From assembly GCF_013359725.1 (NCBI RefSeq), contig NZ_JABFMW010000011.1, positions 1-64,000 of the forward strand: a DNA stretch of 64,000 nucleotides, in the 5' to 3' direction. Position 1 is the stretch's first letter. The number at the start of each line of letters is the position of its first letter. The notes under the pieces are model-generated. The model did not search any database. It was not told the origin of the DNA and saw only the letters and a list, made by a program, of their open reading frames with translations. This DNA is from Pseudarthrobacter sp. C4D7 (GTDB taxonomy: Bacteria > Actinomycetota > Actinomycetes > Actinomycetales > Micrococcaceae). Both the position numbers and the translations under genes were made by a program. Positions 1 through 8,185 of this stretch are shown here, piece by piece.

Positions 1-2
1 AT

Positions 3-665
3 GGGTTCGGGCCGATCCCGGCGTCCATGGCCCGGAAACTCGTCGCGGACGGGGCGGAGTTCTTCTACCGGGTCCTCGTCGACCCCCGCGACGGGGCACC
101 CCTGGAAATCGGCCGCAAAAACTACCGGCTCCCCGAAACCATCAAACGCTGGATCCGCCTGCGCGACACCACATGCACCTTCCCCGGCTGCACCAACAAA
201 ACCCCCGACAACGAAACCGACCACCTAAAAGCGTGGGAACACGGCGGCACCACGGGAATCAGCAACCTCGCCCAGCTCTGCCCCAAACACCACCGCCTCA
301 AACACCACACCCGCTGGACACCCGGCCCCGCCACCAGGAATGAACCACCAGGCTGGACCTCACCCACAGGCAGGCACTACACCCCAGAACACCCCGACCC
401 CGCACCAACCCACTGGCCACCGGGAAGCTGGCCCACGGGATACAGACCAATGGAAAACGTCCCGTCGGTTAGTTCCTTCCCATGGCCGCAACAGGACGCA
501 GCTGCCCTCTGCCCCTGCCTGGAAGCCAGCCTCGACGACCTCCCCCTGTGGGAACCCGAAGACAACCGATACGTGGACCTCAACGACCTGCAAGCCGACG
601 ACCCACTCTGGGACGAGCTCCTCGCGACGCCACTGATCGAGACGCCATTGGTCCCCTCCGGATGA
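3..665 (+). CDS. DUF222/HNH endonuclease domain protein, C-terminal part
   Basis: The reading frame is open at the left edge, so only the C-terminal 220 residues are present. The first residues (GFGPIPASMAR) match the end of the DUF222 domain typical of large multi-copy actinobacterial proteins. The HNH nuclease domain follows, with a zinc cysteine pair (CTFPGC), the metal/catalytic core ETDHLKAW, GGTT, the asparagine in SNLAQLC and a final HH..KH. A proline-rich, acidic tail of about 110 residues ends the protein. Family members are presumed DNA endonucleases, often present in many copies per genome, with no settled role. The internal ATG at 27 is not a credible start because homology continues upstream of it. 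Confidence 0.9.
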   Translation, partial: GFGPIPASMARKLVADGAEFFYRVLVDPRDGAPLEIGRKNYRLPETIKRWIRLRDTTCTFPGCTNKTPDNETDHLKAWEHGGTTGISNLAQLCPKHHRLKHHTRWTPGPATRNEPPGWTSPTGRHYTPEHPDPAPTHWPPGSWPTGYRPMENVPSVSSFPWPQQDAAALCPCLEASLDDLPLWEPEDNRYVDLNDLQADDPLWDELLATPLIETPLVPSG

Positions 666-770
666 TGGGCGCTATCAGCACTCAGGGCGCTGCTTCACCG
701 TCGGGCCCTGGCCGGCCTGCCTCCACCCTGCACCGCTGCGCCCCGGACTGTCAGCTCAGTGCCCCGGGCG

Positions 771-1409
771 CTATGCCTGGTGATGCTCGATCAGCCAGGC
801 CGCCATCTCCTGGGCACGCCGGGCCGCCTGCAGGTCGCCCTCGGTGGCTGAAATGATGGATCCCTTCATCAGGATGTGCCACGACCTCGCAAAATCGTCG
901 GCCCGGACCAGCCCGGCTTCTTCCGCCAGGCGTTGGACGTGCCCGCGCATCTTGGCCAGATAGTCCAGGCTGGCTTTGCCCAAAGGGTGCGCCGGCCCCA
1001 TTTCAAGCAGGACGTTAATGAAGGCGCTGCCCTCAAAATCGTCACGGCGGAACCAGTTACTGAAAACGTCGAAGATCGCCAGCAACTGCTCAACGGGGGT
1101 GTTGCCGCGCTGCCGGGCGCTGGAAATAATGCTGTCGACTGTCCACTGCTTGTCCCGCTGCTCGAGGAAAGCCAGGACCAGGGTGTCCTTGGAGGGGAAA
1201 TGCCGGTAGAAGGTGGCCTTTGCAACCCCGGACCGCCCGATGAGTTCGTTGACGCCCACATCCCTGATACCGCGGCGCGAGAACAGGTCGTACGCCACAG
1301 CCAGGATCCGTTCCTCCGGGTCCAGGTGGCCGCACAGCGGCGACGGCGGCGACGGCGGCGACGGCCGGGTAGACGCGCAGGAGGATGACGCCGCGGGCCC
1401 CGGATTCAT
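771..1409 (-). CDS. TetR/AcrR family transcriptional regulator
   Basis: The protein has 212 residues. A low-complexity Ser/Pro leader of about 25 residues precedes a TetR helix-turn-helix domain (ILAVAYDLFSRRGIRDVGV ... SGVAKATFYRHFPSKDTLV, about residues 28-75). A C-terminal helical ligand-binding domain follows. The ORF opens with GTG at 1412, but the next codon is ATG (1409) and sits better behind the GGGG ribosome-binding sequence, so ATG is preferred. The leader is encoded by a 9-bp tandem repeat (see 1339-1365), so its length may vary. A GAGACA-N4-TGTCTC palindrome lies just upstream and is a likely autoregulatory operator. No obvious target gene is adjacent except the small gene at 1539. 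Confidence 0.9.
   Translation of the reverse strand: MNPGPAASSSCASTRPSPPSPPSPLCGHLDPEERILAVAYDLFSRRGIRDVGVNELIGRSGVAKATFYRHFPSKDTLVLAFLEQRDKQWTVDSIISSARQRGNTPVEQLLAIFDVFSNWFRRDDFEGSAFINVLLEMGPAHPLGKASLDYLAKMRGHVQRLAEEAGLVRADDFARSWHILMKGSIISATEGDLQAARRAQEMAAWLIEHHQA
1339..1365. repeat. 9-bp tandem repeat inside the TetR gene
   Basis: Three perfect copies of GGCGACGGC lie at 1339-1347, 1348-1356 and 1357-1365. Read on the minus strand they encode the Ser-Pro-Pro repeats of the N-terminal leader of the TetR protein. The unit is a multiple of three, so copy-number change would alter leader length without a frameshift. Confidence 0.95.
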
Positions 1410-1434
1410 CACATCCCCAGGCTAATTCTGGCAC

Positions 1435-1450
1435 GAGACAGACTTGTCTC
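1435..1450. promoter_or_regulatory. TetR operator candidate
   Basis: This is a perfect inverted repeat GAGACA-GACT-TGTCTC. It lies 25 bp upstream of the tetR start and 88 bp before the divergent small gene at 1539. Size, symmetry and position fit a TetR-family autoregulatory operator. The assignment is inferred from position. Confidence 0.6.
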
Positions 1451-1538
1451 TCCCGCTGTAAGGTGTTTTCTACGTGCAGTGCATTCGAACGCCGCAGCGG
1501 CCACTCGGCCCGCTGCGCACTGATGCAAGGAGGCCACT

Positions 1539-1799
1539 ATGACAGCAGAGCAGCTCGCCCCCGTGCCGCCTGACCCAGACCCTTGGCTTCCCAGTGACAC
1601 GCCCGCCGAGATCCGGCAGTTCGCCCTCGAGTCCCTCCGTTGGCAGGCGCAGGAGATCATCGACGAACTCCTTTCCAGTACCGACCCCGCTGACGAACTC
1701 GCCAAAGCACGCCTCCGGCGCTATGTCGCACGGAATCCCGGACGCCCGGAGAAGGCGCTCCTGGAACAGCTCATGGCCAGCGAGGACGCACAGCCCTAG
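1539..1799 (+). CDS. Small hypothetical protein
   Basis: This 86-residue acidic protein begins [17 protein letters not shown] strong AAGGAGG ribosome-binding site lies five bases before the ATG. It has no membrane segment, cysteine cluster or family I recognise. The central part ([20 protein letters not shown]) is probably helical. It is transcribed away from the TetR gene and shares that regulator's operator region, so TetR control is possible. Its TAG stop overlaps the panC stop on the other strand (both use CTAG at 1796-1799), leaving no room for a terminator between them. Confidence 0.75.
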   Translation: MTAEQLAPVPPDPDPWLPSDTPAEIRQFALESLRWQAQEIIDELLSSTDPADELAKARLRRYVARNPGRPEKALLEQLMASEDAQP

Positions 1800-2719
1800 G
1801 AATTCAGCGGCATGTTGTCGATCAACCGAACCGGGCCGACTTTGGCCGCGATGAGCGCCAGGGCCTCCCCACGGAATGGTGTTTCCCGGCAGTTTTCGGC
1901 CAGGGGTTCCAGGGTTACCGGGTCCACCACATCAAAGTAGTCGAGCGATACCAGGGTCTGGGACTCCACCAGTGCCAGGGCGGAGTCCAGGTCCAGCGGC
2001 TCGTGGGCATTTGCCCGCTGCTCCAGGAGGCGCAGGGCCCTGGACAGGACCAGCGCCGCATCCCGCTCGGCCTCGGACAGGAAACGGTTCCTGCTGGACA
2101 ATGCCAGGCCGTCCGTTGCACGCACCGTTGGCACGCCCACAATCTCAACGGGGAAGTTCAGGTCGGCAACCATCCGCCGGACCAGGGCAAGCTGCTGGGC
2201 GTCCTTTTGTCCGAAGTAGGCCCGGTAAGCCGGCAGGCGGCCGGCCGCGGAATCCGCAGCACCACCCGGCAGGCCCGCGGCAGGCAGCCCGTAATGCAGC
2301 AGCTTGGCCACAACGGTAAGAGCGCCGTCGAAGTGCCCGGGCCGCGAAGCACCTTCCCATTTATCCCCCAGGTTCCCGGACGTGATCCGCACCAGTGGCT
2401 GCCCTCCCGGGTAGACCTCCTCGACGGAAGGGGCGAAGGCCAGGTCAACACCCTGCTCCTCAAGGAGGGAAAGGTCCGCGTCGAGCGTCCGCGGGTAGCG
2501 GTCCAGGTCGGCTGCGTCGCCGAACTGCAGGGGGTTGACGAAGATGCTGGCCACCACCACATCATTCTGCTCGACGGCGGTACGCGCCAGCGTTGCGTGG
2601 CCTTCGTGGAGTGCGCCCATGGTGGGTACCAGCCCCTGCGAAACGCCGCCCTTCGACGTGAGCAACCGGGCGCTTTCGGCTTTCAGGCCTGCCACCGTGG
2701 TGACGAGTTGGATGGGCAT
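1796..2719 (-). CDS. panC: Pantothenate synthetase
   Basis: The 307-residue enzyme ligates pantoate and beta-alanine using ATP to make pantothenate, the coenzyme A precursor, in the cytoplasm. The nucleotide-binding HIGH-like motif is in [10 protein letters not shown]. The substrate motifs FVNPLQF, the FGQKDAQQ block and the SSRN segment are all present. An extra Gly/Ala-rich loop of about 15-20 residues (after VVAKLLHYG and before [10 protein letters not shown]) interrupts a segment where shorter family members have only a few residues. The ATG directly follows the TGA of the DUF2520 gene, so the two are probably translated together. It is the last gene of the long folate-pantothenate block. 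Confidence 0.96.
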   Translation of the reverse strand: MPIQLVTTVAGLKAESARLLTSKGGVSQGLVPTMGALHEGHATLARTAVEQNDVVVASIFVNPLQFGDAADLDRYPRTLDADLSLLEEQGVDLAFAPSVEEVYPGGQPLVRITSGNLGDKWEGASRPGHFDGALTVVAKLLHYGLPAAGLPGGAADSAAGRLPAYRAYFGQKDAQQLALVRRMVADLNFPVEIVGVPTVRATDGLALSSRNRFLSEAERDAALVLSRALRLLEQRANAHEPLDLDSALALVESQTLVSLDYFDVVDPVTLEPLAENCRETPFRGEALALIAAKVGPVRLIDNMPLNS

Positions 2720-3613
2720 TCAGTCTTCCTTCGGATCGAGGGCCTCGTGCAGCCCCTTGAGCTGGTCAGGTTTGAGGAGCCCTCGCCCTTCAGCGCGCAG
2801 GGCGGTGGCGCGGGCCATCGCCAGGTAGGCCTCCAGCACGTCACCGTGCCCGCCGCCGTCGAACTCCCGCAACGCCTCGGCATGGGCACGGACGGTGCCC
2901 ACATCCCCGCGGGCCACTGGCCCGGTCAACGCAGACTCCCCCGAGGCCAGGGCGTTCTCCAGCGTGGCCCGCAGCAGCGGTCCCAGCATGCGTTCGGGCG
3001 ATTCGACGCCCACCTCGCGCAGGAGCTCCGAGGCCTGCGCCACCAGGGTGACAAGGTGGTTGGAACCATGGGCCAAAGCGGCGTGGTAGAGCGTCCGGTC
3101 TGCCTCGGCGATGGCCACGGGCTCCGCCCCCAGCTCCACCACCAGCGCCTGGGCAATGGGCAGCATGGCAGCATCAGCCGTCACCCCAAAGGTGCAGTCC
3201 AGGAGCCGGGTGAGGTCCAGGCTCATACCCGTGAACGTCATGGCCGGGTGCAGCGCCAGCGGGACGGCCCCGGCGGCACGGACCGGGTGCAGCACGCCGA
3301 CGCCAAACCGGCCTGAGGTATGCGCCACGAGCTGTCCCGGCTGCCAGGCACCAAGCTTCGCCAGGCCTTCCACCAAGTCCGGCAGGGCGTCGTCGGGCAC
3401 CGCCAGCAGCACCAGTTCGGCACGCTCCACAATGTCCTGCACCTCCAGGATGGGGACGCCGGGAAGCAGCGCCTCGGCCCGGTCCCGGCTCGCCTCGGAA
3501 ACGGCTGACACTCCCACGACGGCGTGCTCGGCGGCGCGCAGGGCCGCACCGAGCACGGCGCCCACCTTGCCGGCACCGATGATTCCGACGCCGAGGCGTC
3601 CGGGCTTAGCCAT
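2720..3613 (-). CDS. Rossmann-like/DUF2520 oxidoreductase
   Basis: The protein has 297 residues. An N-terminal NAD(P)-type Rossmann fold carries GIIGAGKVGAVLG (about residues 9-21). It is followed by a DUF2520 C-terminal helical domain of the 6-phosphogluconate dehydrogenase-like type (ALAHGSNHLVTLVAQASELL). Members resemble ketopantoate reductase and are often found just upstream of panC, as here, so a link to pantothenate synthesis is plausible but unproven. The open frame extends 60 codons further upstream, but ATG 3613 opens on the conserved fold and overlaps the previous gene by only 8 bp. The gene is translationally coupled to both neighbours. Confidence 0.88.
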   Translation of the reverse strand: MAKPGRLGVGIIGAGKVGAVLGAALRAAEHAVVGVSAVSEASRDRAEALLPGVPILEVQDIVERAELVLLAVPDDALPDLVEGLAKLGAWQPGQLVAHTSGRFGVGVLHPVRAAGAVPLALHPAMTFTGMSLDLTRLLDCTFGVTADAAMLPIAQALVVELGAEPVAIAEADRTLYHAALAHGSNHLVTLVAQASELLREVGVESPERMLGPLLRATLENALASGESALTGPVARGDVGTVRAHAEALREFDGGGHGDVLEAYLAMARATALRAEGRGLLKPDQLKGLHEALDPKED

Positions 3614-5255
3614 GCTGCTGGCCTTCCTGTTGGTAGTGGGTGTGGCCTTCGGTGGTTCCCGCCCCGCCCGGGGTTGGGCCGGGCTCCGGCCCAACCGGCA
3701 GCGGCGTGGGCTCCCCAGCCGGAACAACCTGCCGCAACCATTGTTCGGTGGTTTGCCGCTTCCTGGCCAGCCGGGCGCGTGCCGACTGCTCATCGAACAG
3801 CTGCCTCGCCTCGTCCAGCCCGGCCTGGGTCAACCGCGGGGCCACAGGACCGGCCGTTGTATGCAGGACCAGGTCCGCCACCCGAAAGCGGCGCGCCAGG
3901 GGTCCTTGGTGGAGCGCCAAGGACTGCGTCCTTTGGTGCGGAACCAGCACCAGTTCGCGCCACCAGCGCCCGGACCGGATCAGCAGCGCCGTGTCAGTGG
4001 CGGCAAAACCGTTCCGCCTCCAAGCCAGCGGCGCCAGCAGCCGGGCGCGCCGCGGCGTGGTGGTGAAGCCACCGCCGGAATCCCGGCCGCCCAGCCCCGC
4101 GGTGAAGACCGCCTCCGGCTGGTCCGTCCCCGGGTCCGGCAACACGAGCGAGAGCATGGCCATGACGTCGGCGAACCTGCCCACGGGCAGGAGGATGGTC
4201 CTGGTGTTTCCTTCGGCGGCGCTGCCCGACGCCCCGTAGCCGGCCACGTTTACCTGCATCCGGTACCAGCCCAGCGGACGCCACAGCGGCGGCTGGGCAA
4301 TCTTCACGGCTTGGATCCGGCCCGGCGGCAGGGTCTGCGCCTGGGTATCCAGCAGCCCGTACCGCAGCCTGATGCCATCCGGCGAGACGGCAGCGGTGAA
4401 GTTGTAGCCCTTGTTGAAGAAGTTCCAATAGCCGGCAATGAGGCCCAGCGCGGCGGGCACCAGGTAGAAGTAGAAGGCGCGGTTGTCCGTCAGCGCGGAC
4501 AGGACCACGGAAGCCACCCCACCCACCACGATGAATACGCTTTGCTCGCTCAGCAGCAGCGATCCGAGAAGGCGCGACGGCGGGACGCTGAGCACCTTGA
4601 TCTCGGGCGCCTCAGGTGCGGGCGGGCCAAAGGACGCCGATGGGTTGCCTGGGCCTGGAGGTGCCGCGGCATCGGCCCCTGCCGTGGGCCCCGCACCGGA
4701 AGCAGCCGCAGCTCCGGAGGCCCGCGAGAGGATGGTGGCACGCAGTTGGCGGGCATCATCGATCCTGAGGTAGGCCAGGCGCACCGCGGATTCTCCGGCG
4801 TCCGCCACCTCGAACTTGAGTTCGGCCAGGCCGAGGACCCGGGCCAGCAGCGGCTGCACTATGTCGATCGCCTGCACCCGGTCCAGCCGCGCCTGCCGGT
4901 GCTGCCGGAAGAGGAGCCCGGTGTTGACCCGGACGTAGCCACCGGACACCTGGTACTTGGTGAAATACCAGGTCAGCACGAACCCCAGCACTGCCACGGC
5001 CAGGACTGCGGCGCCGCCGCCAAGGAGCCATGGGGCACGCCGGGCGAACCCGTCCTCGAACACGGGCTGGCCCTGGAGGGTCCGCTCAAACAGGTCGCGG
5101 CCGAAGAAAAACGTGATCGCGGCCAGCGCCACCCAGCCGCGGACAAAGGGCGAGGCGGGATGCACGCGCAGCCATTCGTCGTCGGGATGTCCCGTGGTTC
5201 CCGGGGCTGCACCGGGTGGCAGCGCCGGCCCCGCAAACTGGCCGTCAGCTGTCAC
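3606..5255 (-). CDS. Bacterial PH-domain membrane protein (bPH2, YdbT-like)
   Basis: The protein has 549 residues. It contains two or more bacterial pleckstrin-homology (bPH2/DUF304) units, each following hydrophobic membrane segments (WVALAAITFFFG, AVLAVAVLGFVLTWYF, and later a pair near VFIVVGGVASVVLSAL and FYLVPAALGLIAG). The hallmark segment appears as RQARLDRVQAIDIVQPLL and again as LPPGRIQAVKIAQPPL. An alanine/proline-rich linker lies near the middle. The GTG start at 5255 overlaps the previous stop in a GTGA junction; the longer in-frame extension runs antisense-like through the upstream gene and is rejected. The pair resembles Bacillus YdbS/YdbT, for which a membrane role is proposed. 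Confidence 0.85.
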   Translation of the reverse strand: MTADGQFAGPALPPGAAPGTTGHPDDEWLRVHPASPFVRGWVALAAITFFFGRDLFERTLQGQPVFEDGFARRAPWLLGGGAAVLAVAVLGFVLTWYFTKYQVSGGYVRVNTGLLFRQHRQARLDRVQAIDIVQPLLARVLGLAELKFEVADAGESAVRLAYLRIDDARQLRATILSRASGAAAASGAGPTAGADAAAPPGPGNPSASFGPPAPEAPEIKVLSVPPSRLLGSLLLSEQSVFIVVGGVASVVLSALTDNRAFYFYLVPAALGLIAGYWNFFNKGYNFTAAVSPDGIRLRYGLLDTQAQTLPPGRIQAVKIAQPPLWRPLGWYRMQVNVAGYGASGSAAEGNTRTILLPVGRFADVMAMLSLVLPDPGTDQPEAVFTAGLGGRDSGGGFTTTPRRARLLAPLAWRRNGFAATDTALLIRSGRWWRELVLVPHQRTQSLALHQGPLARRFRVADLVLHTTAGPVAPRLTQAGLDEARQLFDEQSARARLARKRQTTEQWLRQVVPAGEPTPLPVGPEPGPTPGGAGTTEGHTHYQQEGQQHG

Positions 5256-5764
5256 AGCCCTGCCAGCCTGGCTTCGCCGCGGGCAGCCAGCTGTTCCCGG
5301 AGCCGGGCGCCTTCCGCTGCCGGGAGGCCGGGAATGCGTGCGTTGGTGCCGGGAGAGGCCGTGTGGAGCTTGACGGTGCACAGGCCCAGACCGCGTTCCA
5401 CCGGCCCTACGGCGATGTCCACGTACTGCATCCGGCCGTACGGGACAGCCATGGTGCGCTGGAAGAAGATGCCGCTGCGGACCAGGAGGTCGTCGTCGCG
5501 CTCGGCGTAGCCAAGGGCCCGCACTTGGCGCGGAATCAGCACCAGCCGCCACAGGGCAATCAGCAAGGTGGCCGCCGGAACAGTCACGGCAAGCCACAGC
5601 GGCGGCCACCGCCACCAGCCCAGGAGTACGAACACCAGCGGGGCTGACAGGACCAGGACGGTGGCAATGTTGGCCAGCGCCCATTCCACCAGGCGGACCG
5701 TAATGTATTTGGTCGACACCCGCTGCCAGGCGATACCCGGCGGGTCAATCGCCTCGGTATGCAT
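5252..5764 (-). CDS. Bacterial PH-domain membrane protein (YdbS-like)
   Basis: The protein has 170 residues, with two membrane helices (ATVLVLSAPLVFVLLGWW and LAVTVPAATLLIALWRLV) followed by one bPH2 domain. The domain core is RSGIFFQRTMAVPYGRMQYV and ends with a beta strand CTVKLHTASPG. The start ATG 5764 (MHTEAID) overlaps the end of the DUF3180 gene by 20 bp; a start at 5836 would overlap it by 92 bp. It forms a tandem partner with the larger PH protein downstream (4-bp overlap), the usual small/large pair seen in Firmicutes and Actinobacteria. Function is unknown. Confidence 0.85.
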   Translation of the reverse strand: MHTEAIDPPGIAWQRVSTKYITVRLVEWALANIATVLVLSAPLVFVLLGWWRWPPLWLAVTVPAATLLIALWRLVLIPRQVRALGYAERDDDLLVRSGIFFQRTMAVPYGRMQYVDIAVGPVERGLGLCTVKLHTASPGTNARIPGLPAAEGARLREQLAARGEARLAGL

Positions 5765-6293
5765 ATTCGCCTTCCCCGGTGGCGTCGCCGCGGGCGTGTC
5801 GGCGCTTCTTGCCATCCACGCCCTCGGTATCGCCATCCTCCGGCGGGATCCTGCAGAACCGCTCCACCAGCAGGCCCACCACGATCATGACCAGTCCGCC
5901 GGCAGCCATGGCCAGGGCCAGCCAGGTGATGCTTTGGTCGCTGCGCAGGCTCCAGATCCGCAGCTGGTCCAGGAAGATACCCACGTGCCACCCCAGCAGC
6001 ACCGTACCGGCATAGGCGCACGCCTGCGCCAGGACCAGGGTCCGGGCTGCCAGGAGAGGATCCAGTTGCGTCTTTTTCGTCTTGCTGTTGGGCTGGTGGC
6101 TGTTCCGCCACCTCAGGATCCGGATGCCCAGCACCAGGGTGATGATGACAATGACGCCCATGGTGGCCAGCGCGGTGGCAGGCAGTACAGGCGTGGCCAT
6201 GCTGTAACGGCTGGTGACCACCGTGGCAGACCAGCCGGCAACGGCCAGGATGACGCAGATCAGGAGCAGGCGCAGCGGGTTGATGGGCTTCAT
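5745..6293 (-). CDS. DUF3180 family membrane protein
   Basis: The 182-residue protein has four predicted membrane helices: LRLLLICVILAVAGW, ATMGVIVIITLVLGIRIL, LAQACAYAGTVLLGWHVG and WLALAMAAGGLVMIVVGLLV. A positively charged, polar C-terminal tail follows. This matches the actinobacterial DUF3180 family, which is nearly always found beside folK. The ATG overlaps the folK stop in an ATGA junction, so it is co-translated with the folate genes. No biochemical function is known. Its position between folate enzymes and the PH-domain membrane proteins is conserved in relatives as far as I know. Confidence 0.88.
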   Translation of the reverse strand: MKPINPLRLLLICVILAVAGWSATVVTSRYSMATPVLPATALATMGVIVIITLVLGIRILRWRNSHQPNSKTKKTQLDPLLAARTLVLAQACAYAGTVLLGWHVGIFLDQLRIWSLRSDQSITWLALAMAAGGLVMIVVGLLVERFCRIPPEDGDTEGVDGKKRRHARGDATGEGEYAYRGD

Positions 6294-6835
6294 CTCTCCT
6301 CCGCCATTCCCGCCGTCGGCATACCGTCGAAGTCTCCAAACCCGTCGAACGGGGCGAGATCCTTGAAGTCGTCCGCCTGGACTGCCAAGGTGCTGATCCG
6401 CTCGCCGTTCAGCGTGGCAGTGGGTTCAATCAGCGACCACGGGTAGAGGACGAACGCGCGCGCCGCCGCCCGGGGATGGGGGATGGTCAGGACGGGATCG
6501 TCGCTGTGGAGGTCGCCGTAAGTGATGACGTCGACGTCGAGGGTCCGCGGACCCCAATGGACCTCACGGACCCGGAGGTGCTTGTTCTCCACCGCCTGGC
6601 AATGTGCCAGGAGCTCCTCAGGGGTGAGGATGGTTTCCACGGTGATGACCATGTTCAGGAAGTCAGGCTGGCCGGGGGGCCCGCCCACCGCCTTGGTCTG
6701 AACGACGGGCGAGACGGCGAGAAGCCGGACCTCCGGCGGGTCCACCAGGTCCGCCACGGCCTCGGTCAGGGTTTCGTTCCGTTCCCCAAGGTTGCTTCCC
6801 AAGGCCAGCACGGCCTTGGTGTAGATCCCGTTCAT
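6290..6835 (-). CDS. folK: 6-hydroxymethyl-7,8-dihydropterin pyrophosphokinase
   Basis: The 181-residue enzyme transfers pyrophosphate from ATP to 6-hydroxymethyl-7,8-dihydropterin, the step before dihydropteroate synthase. Characteristic features are ALGSNLGER near the N-terminus, the PDFLNMVITVET segment, and the HPPK signature at WGPRTLDVDVITYGD followed by IPHPRAAARAFVLYPW. The ATG overlaps the folB stop by 4 bp (ATGA), and its own stop overlaps the DUF3180 start in the same way. Length is slightly above the common 160 residues because of an extended C-terminus. Confidence 0.96.
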   Translation of the reverse strand: MNGIYTKAVLALGSNLGERNETLTEAVADLVDPPEVRLLAVSPVVQTKAVGGPPGQPDFLNMVITVETILTPEELLAHCQAVENKHLRVREVHWGPRTLDVDVITYGDLHSDDPVLTIPHPRAAARAFVLYPWSLIEPTATLNGERISTLAVQADDFKDLAPFDGFGDFDGMPTAGMAEER

Positions 6836-7224
6836 GCGGTGGCCCCTGCCTGCGCGGGGGCGGCGGAGGCCCGTTGCCGGTGGACTGTCACGGCTACGTC
6901 ACCGAACGGGACCTGGATGGGGGCCTGGGGCTTATGGACGGTGATGTCCACGGCCTGGAGCGCGAATTCGGCCAGGAGGCCCTCGGCAATCCGAACGGCG
7001 AGTGCCTCGATGAGGTTCAAGGGTTGCCCGGTGATCCATTCGGTAATGCGCTGTGCCACCTCGCCGTAGTGGGCGGTGTCCCGGACATCGTCTGATTGCG
7101 CTGCTTCGGTGAAGTCCAGGTGGAGCACGGCGTCCACCACAAAGGGCTGCCCCTCCCGGCGTTCAAAATCGAAGACACCGTGGTGGCCTACGGCGGTCAC
7201 TCCGGTCAGCGTGATCCTGTCCAT
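6832..7224 (-). CDS. folB: Dihydroneopterin aldolase
   Basis: The 130-residue enzyme cleaves 7,8-dihydroneopterin to 6-hydroxymethyl-dihydropterin and glycolaldehyde. Features include MDRITLTGVTAVGHHGVFDF with the family's GxHGV segment, QPFVVDAVLHLD, the DTAHYGEVAQ substrate segment and LIEALAVRIAE. The long open frame starting at 7659 is a shadow through folP; ATG 7224 sits 13 bp after the folP stop and opens directly on the fold. The C-terminal 15 residues are Ala-rich and probably disordered. Confidence 0.95.
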   Translation of the reverse strand: MDRITLTGVTAVGHHGVFDFERREGQPFVVDAVLHLDFTEAAQSDDVRDTAHYGEVAQRITEWITGQPLNLIEALAVRIAEGLLAEFALQAVDITVHKPQAPIQVPFGDVAVTVHRQRASAAPAQAGATA

Positions 7225-7237
7225 GGGTCCCCCGGCC

Positions 7238-8176
7238 CTATTGCGTTTTGGGTACGGCTTGTGTTGAGGGTGCCGCCGCCATGCGCGCCGCCACCTTGAC
7301 CGCGTCGAGGCTGGAGCCGACGTCGTGCACGCGCACGGCCCAGGCGCCGCGGCTGGCACTGATCGCCGTGATCGCGGCGGTAGCAGCATCGCGTTCGTCC
7401 GGGGCGGCGGACTTCCCGGCCACGGTGAGGAGCGTGCCGAGGAAGCGCTTGCGGGAAGCCGCCACCAGGACCTTGTGGCCCAGGCTGTCCAGCTGGTCCA
7501 GGTTTTGCAGGAGTTCCCAGTTCTGGGCGTCGTTCTTGGCGAACCCCAGGCCCGGGTCGATGATGATCTGTTCCTGGCTGACGCCGGCTGCGTAGAGCTT
7601 GTCCCGCACGCCTGCCAGCTCCGCCACCACTTCCCCGGCCACGTCCGTGTATTCGGCAAGCGAGTTCATGGTCCTGGCGTCGCCCCGGCGGTGCGTGAGC
7701 ACATAAGGCGCCTTGGAGGATGCAACCAGCTCGACCATTTCCGGCTCAATGGTCAGGCCGGAGACGTCGTTGATGATGGCCGCGCCGGCTTTCAGGGCAA
7801 CTGCCGCGGTGGAGGCGTGGGTGGTATCGATGCTGACCAGCGCTCCGGCCTTTACCAGCGCTTCAATCACCGGGAGGACGCGGCGCTGCTCTTCATCCGG
7901 GGACACGTCGTCGGCGCCGGGCCTGGTGGACTCGCCTCCGACGTCGATGATGTCCGCTCCGGCGTAGAACATCCGCAGGCCGGCCGCGATGGCGGTATCA
8001 GCGGTTGCGTGCTTGCCGCCGTCGCTGAATGAATCCGGGGTGACGTTCAGGATGCCCATGACCAGGGTCCGGTCCGTGGGGAGGTCCTCAAAACGCGCGG
8101 CCGGACGGGGCTTGCGCAGGATGGGAAGCGGGGATGTAGCGGGCCCCGTACCGGGGGCTGCAGCGAGTGAATCCAT
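7238..8176 (-). CDS. folP: Dihydropteroate synthase
   Basis: The 312-residue TIM-barrel enzyme condenses hydroxymethyl-dihydropterin pyrophosphate with p-aminobenzoate; it is the sulfonamide target. Signatures in order are MGILNVTPDSFSDGG, DVGGESTRPGA, SIDTTHAS, IINDVSGL, IIDPGLGFAKN, ASRKRFLG and RVHDV. A leader of about 30 residues (Ala/Pro rich) precedes the barrel. It lies 9 bp after folE in the folate operon. All expected catalytic and pterin-binding motifs are intact. Confidence 0.97.
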   Translation of the reverse strand: MDSLAAAPGTGPATSPLPILRKPRPAARFEDLPTDRTLVMGILNVTPDSFSDGGKHATADTAIAAGLRMFYAGADIIDVGGESTRPGADDVSPDEEQRRVLPVIEALVKAGALVSIDTTHASTAAVALKAGAAIINDVSGLTIEPEMVELVASSKAPYVLTHRRGDARTMNSLAEYTDVAGEVVAELAGVRDKLYAAGVSQEQIIIDPGLGFAKNDAQNWELLQNLDQLDSLGHKVLVAASRKRFLGTLLTVAGKSAAPDERDAATAAITAISASRGAWAVRVHDVGSSLDAVKVAARMAAAPSTQAVPKTQ

Positions 8177-8185
8177 GGTGTGTGG

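Noticed and set aside
3111..5510. 799-codon plus-strand frame across DUF2520 and PH genes
   Set aside because: Crosses two real genes antisense, composition of a shadow.
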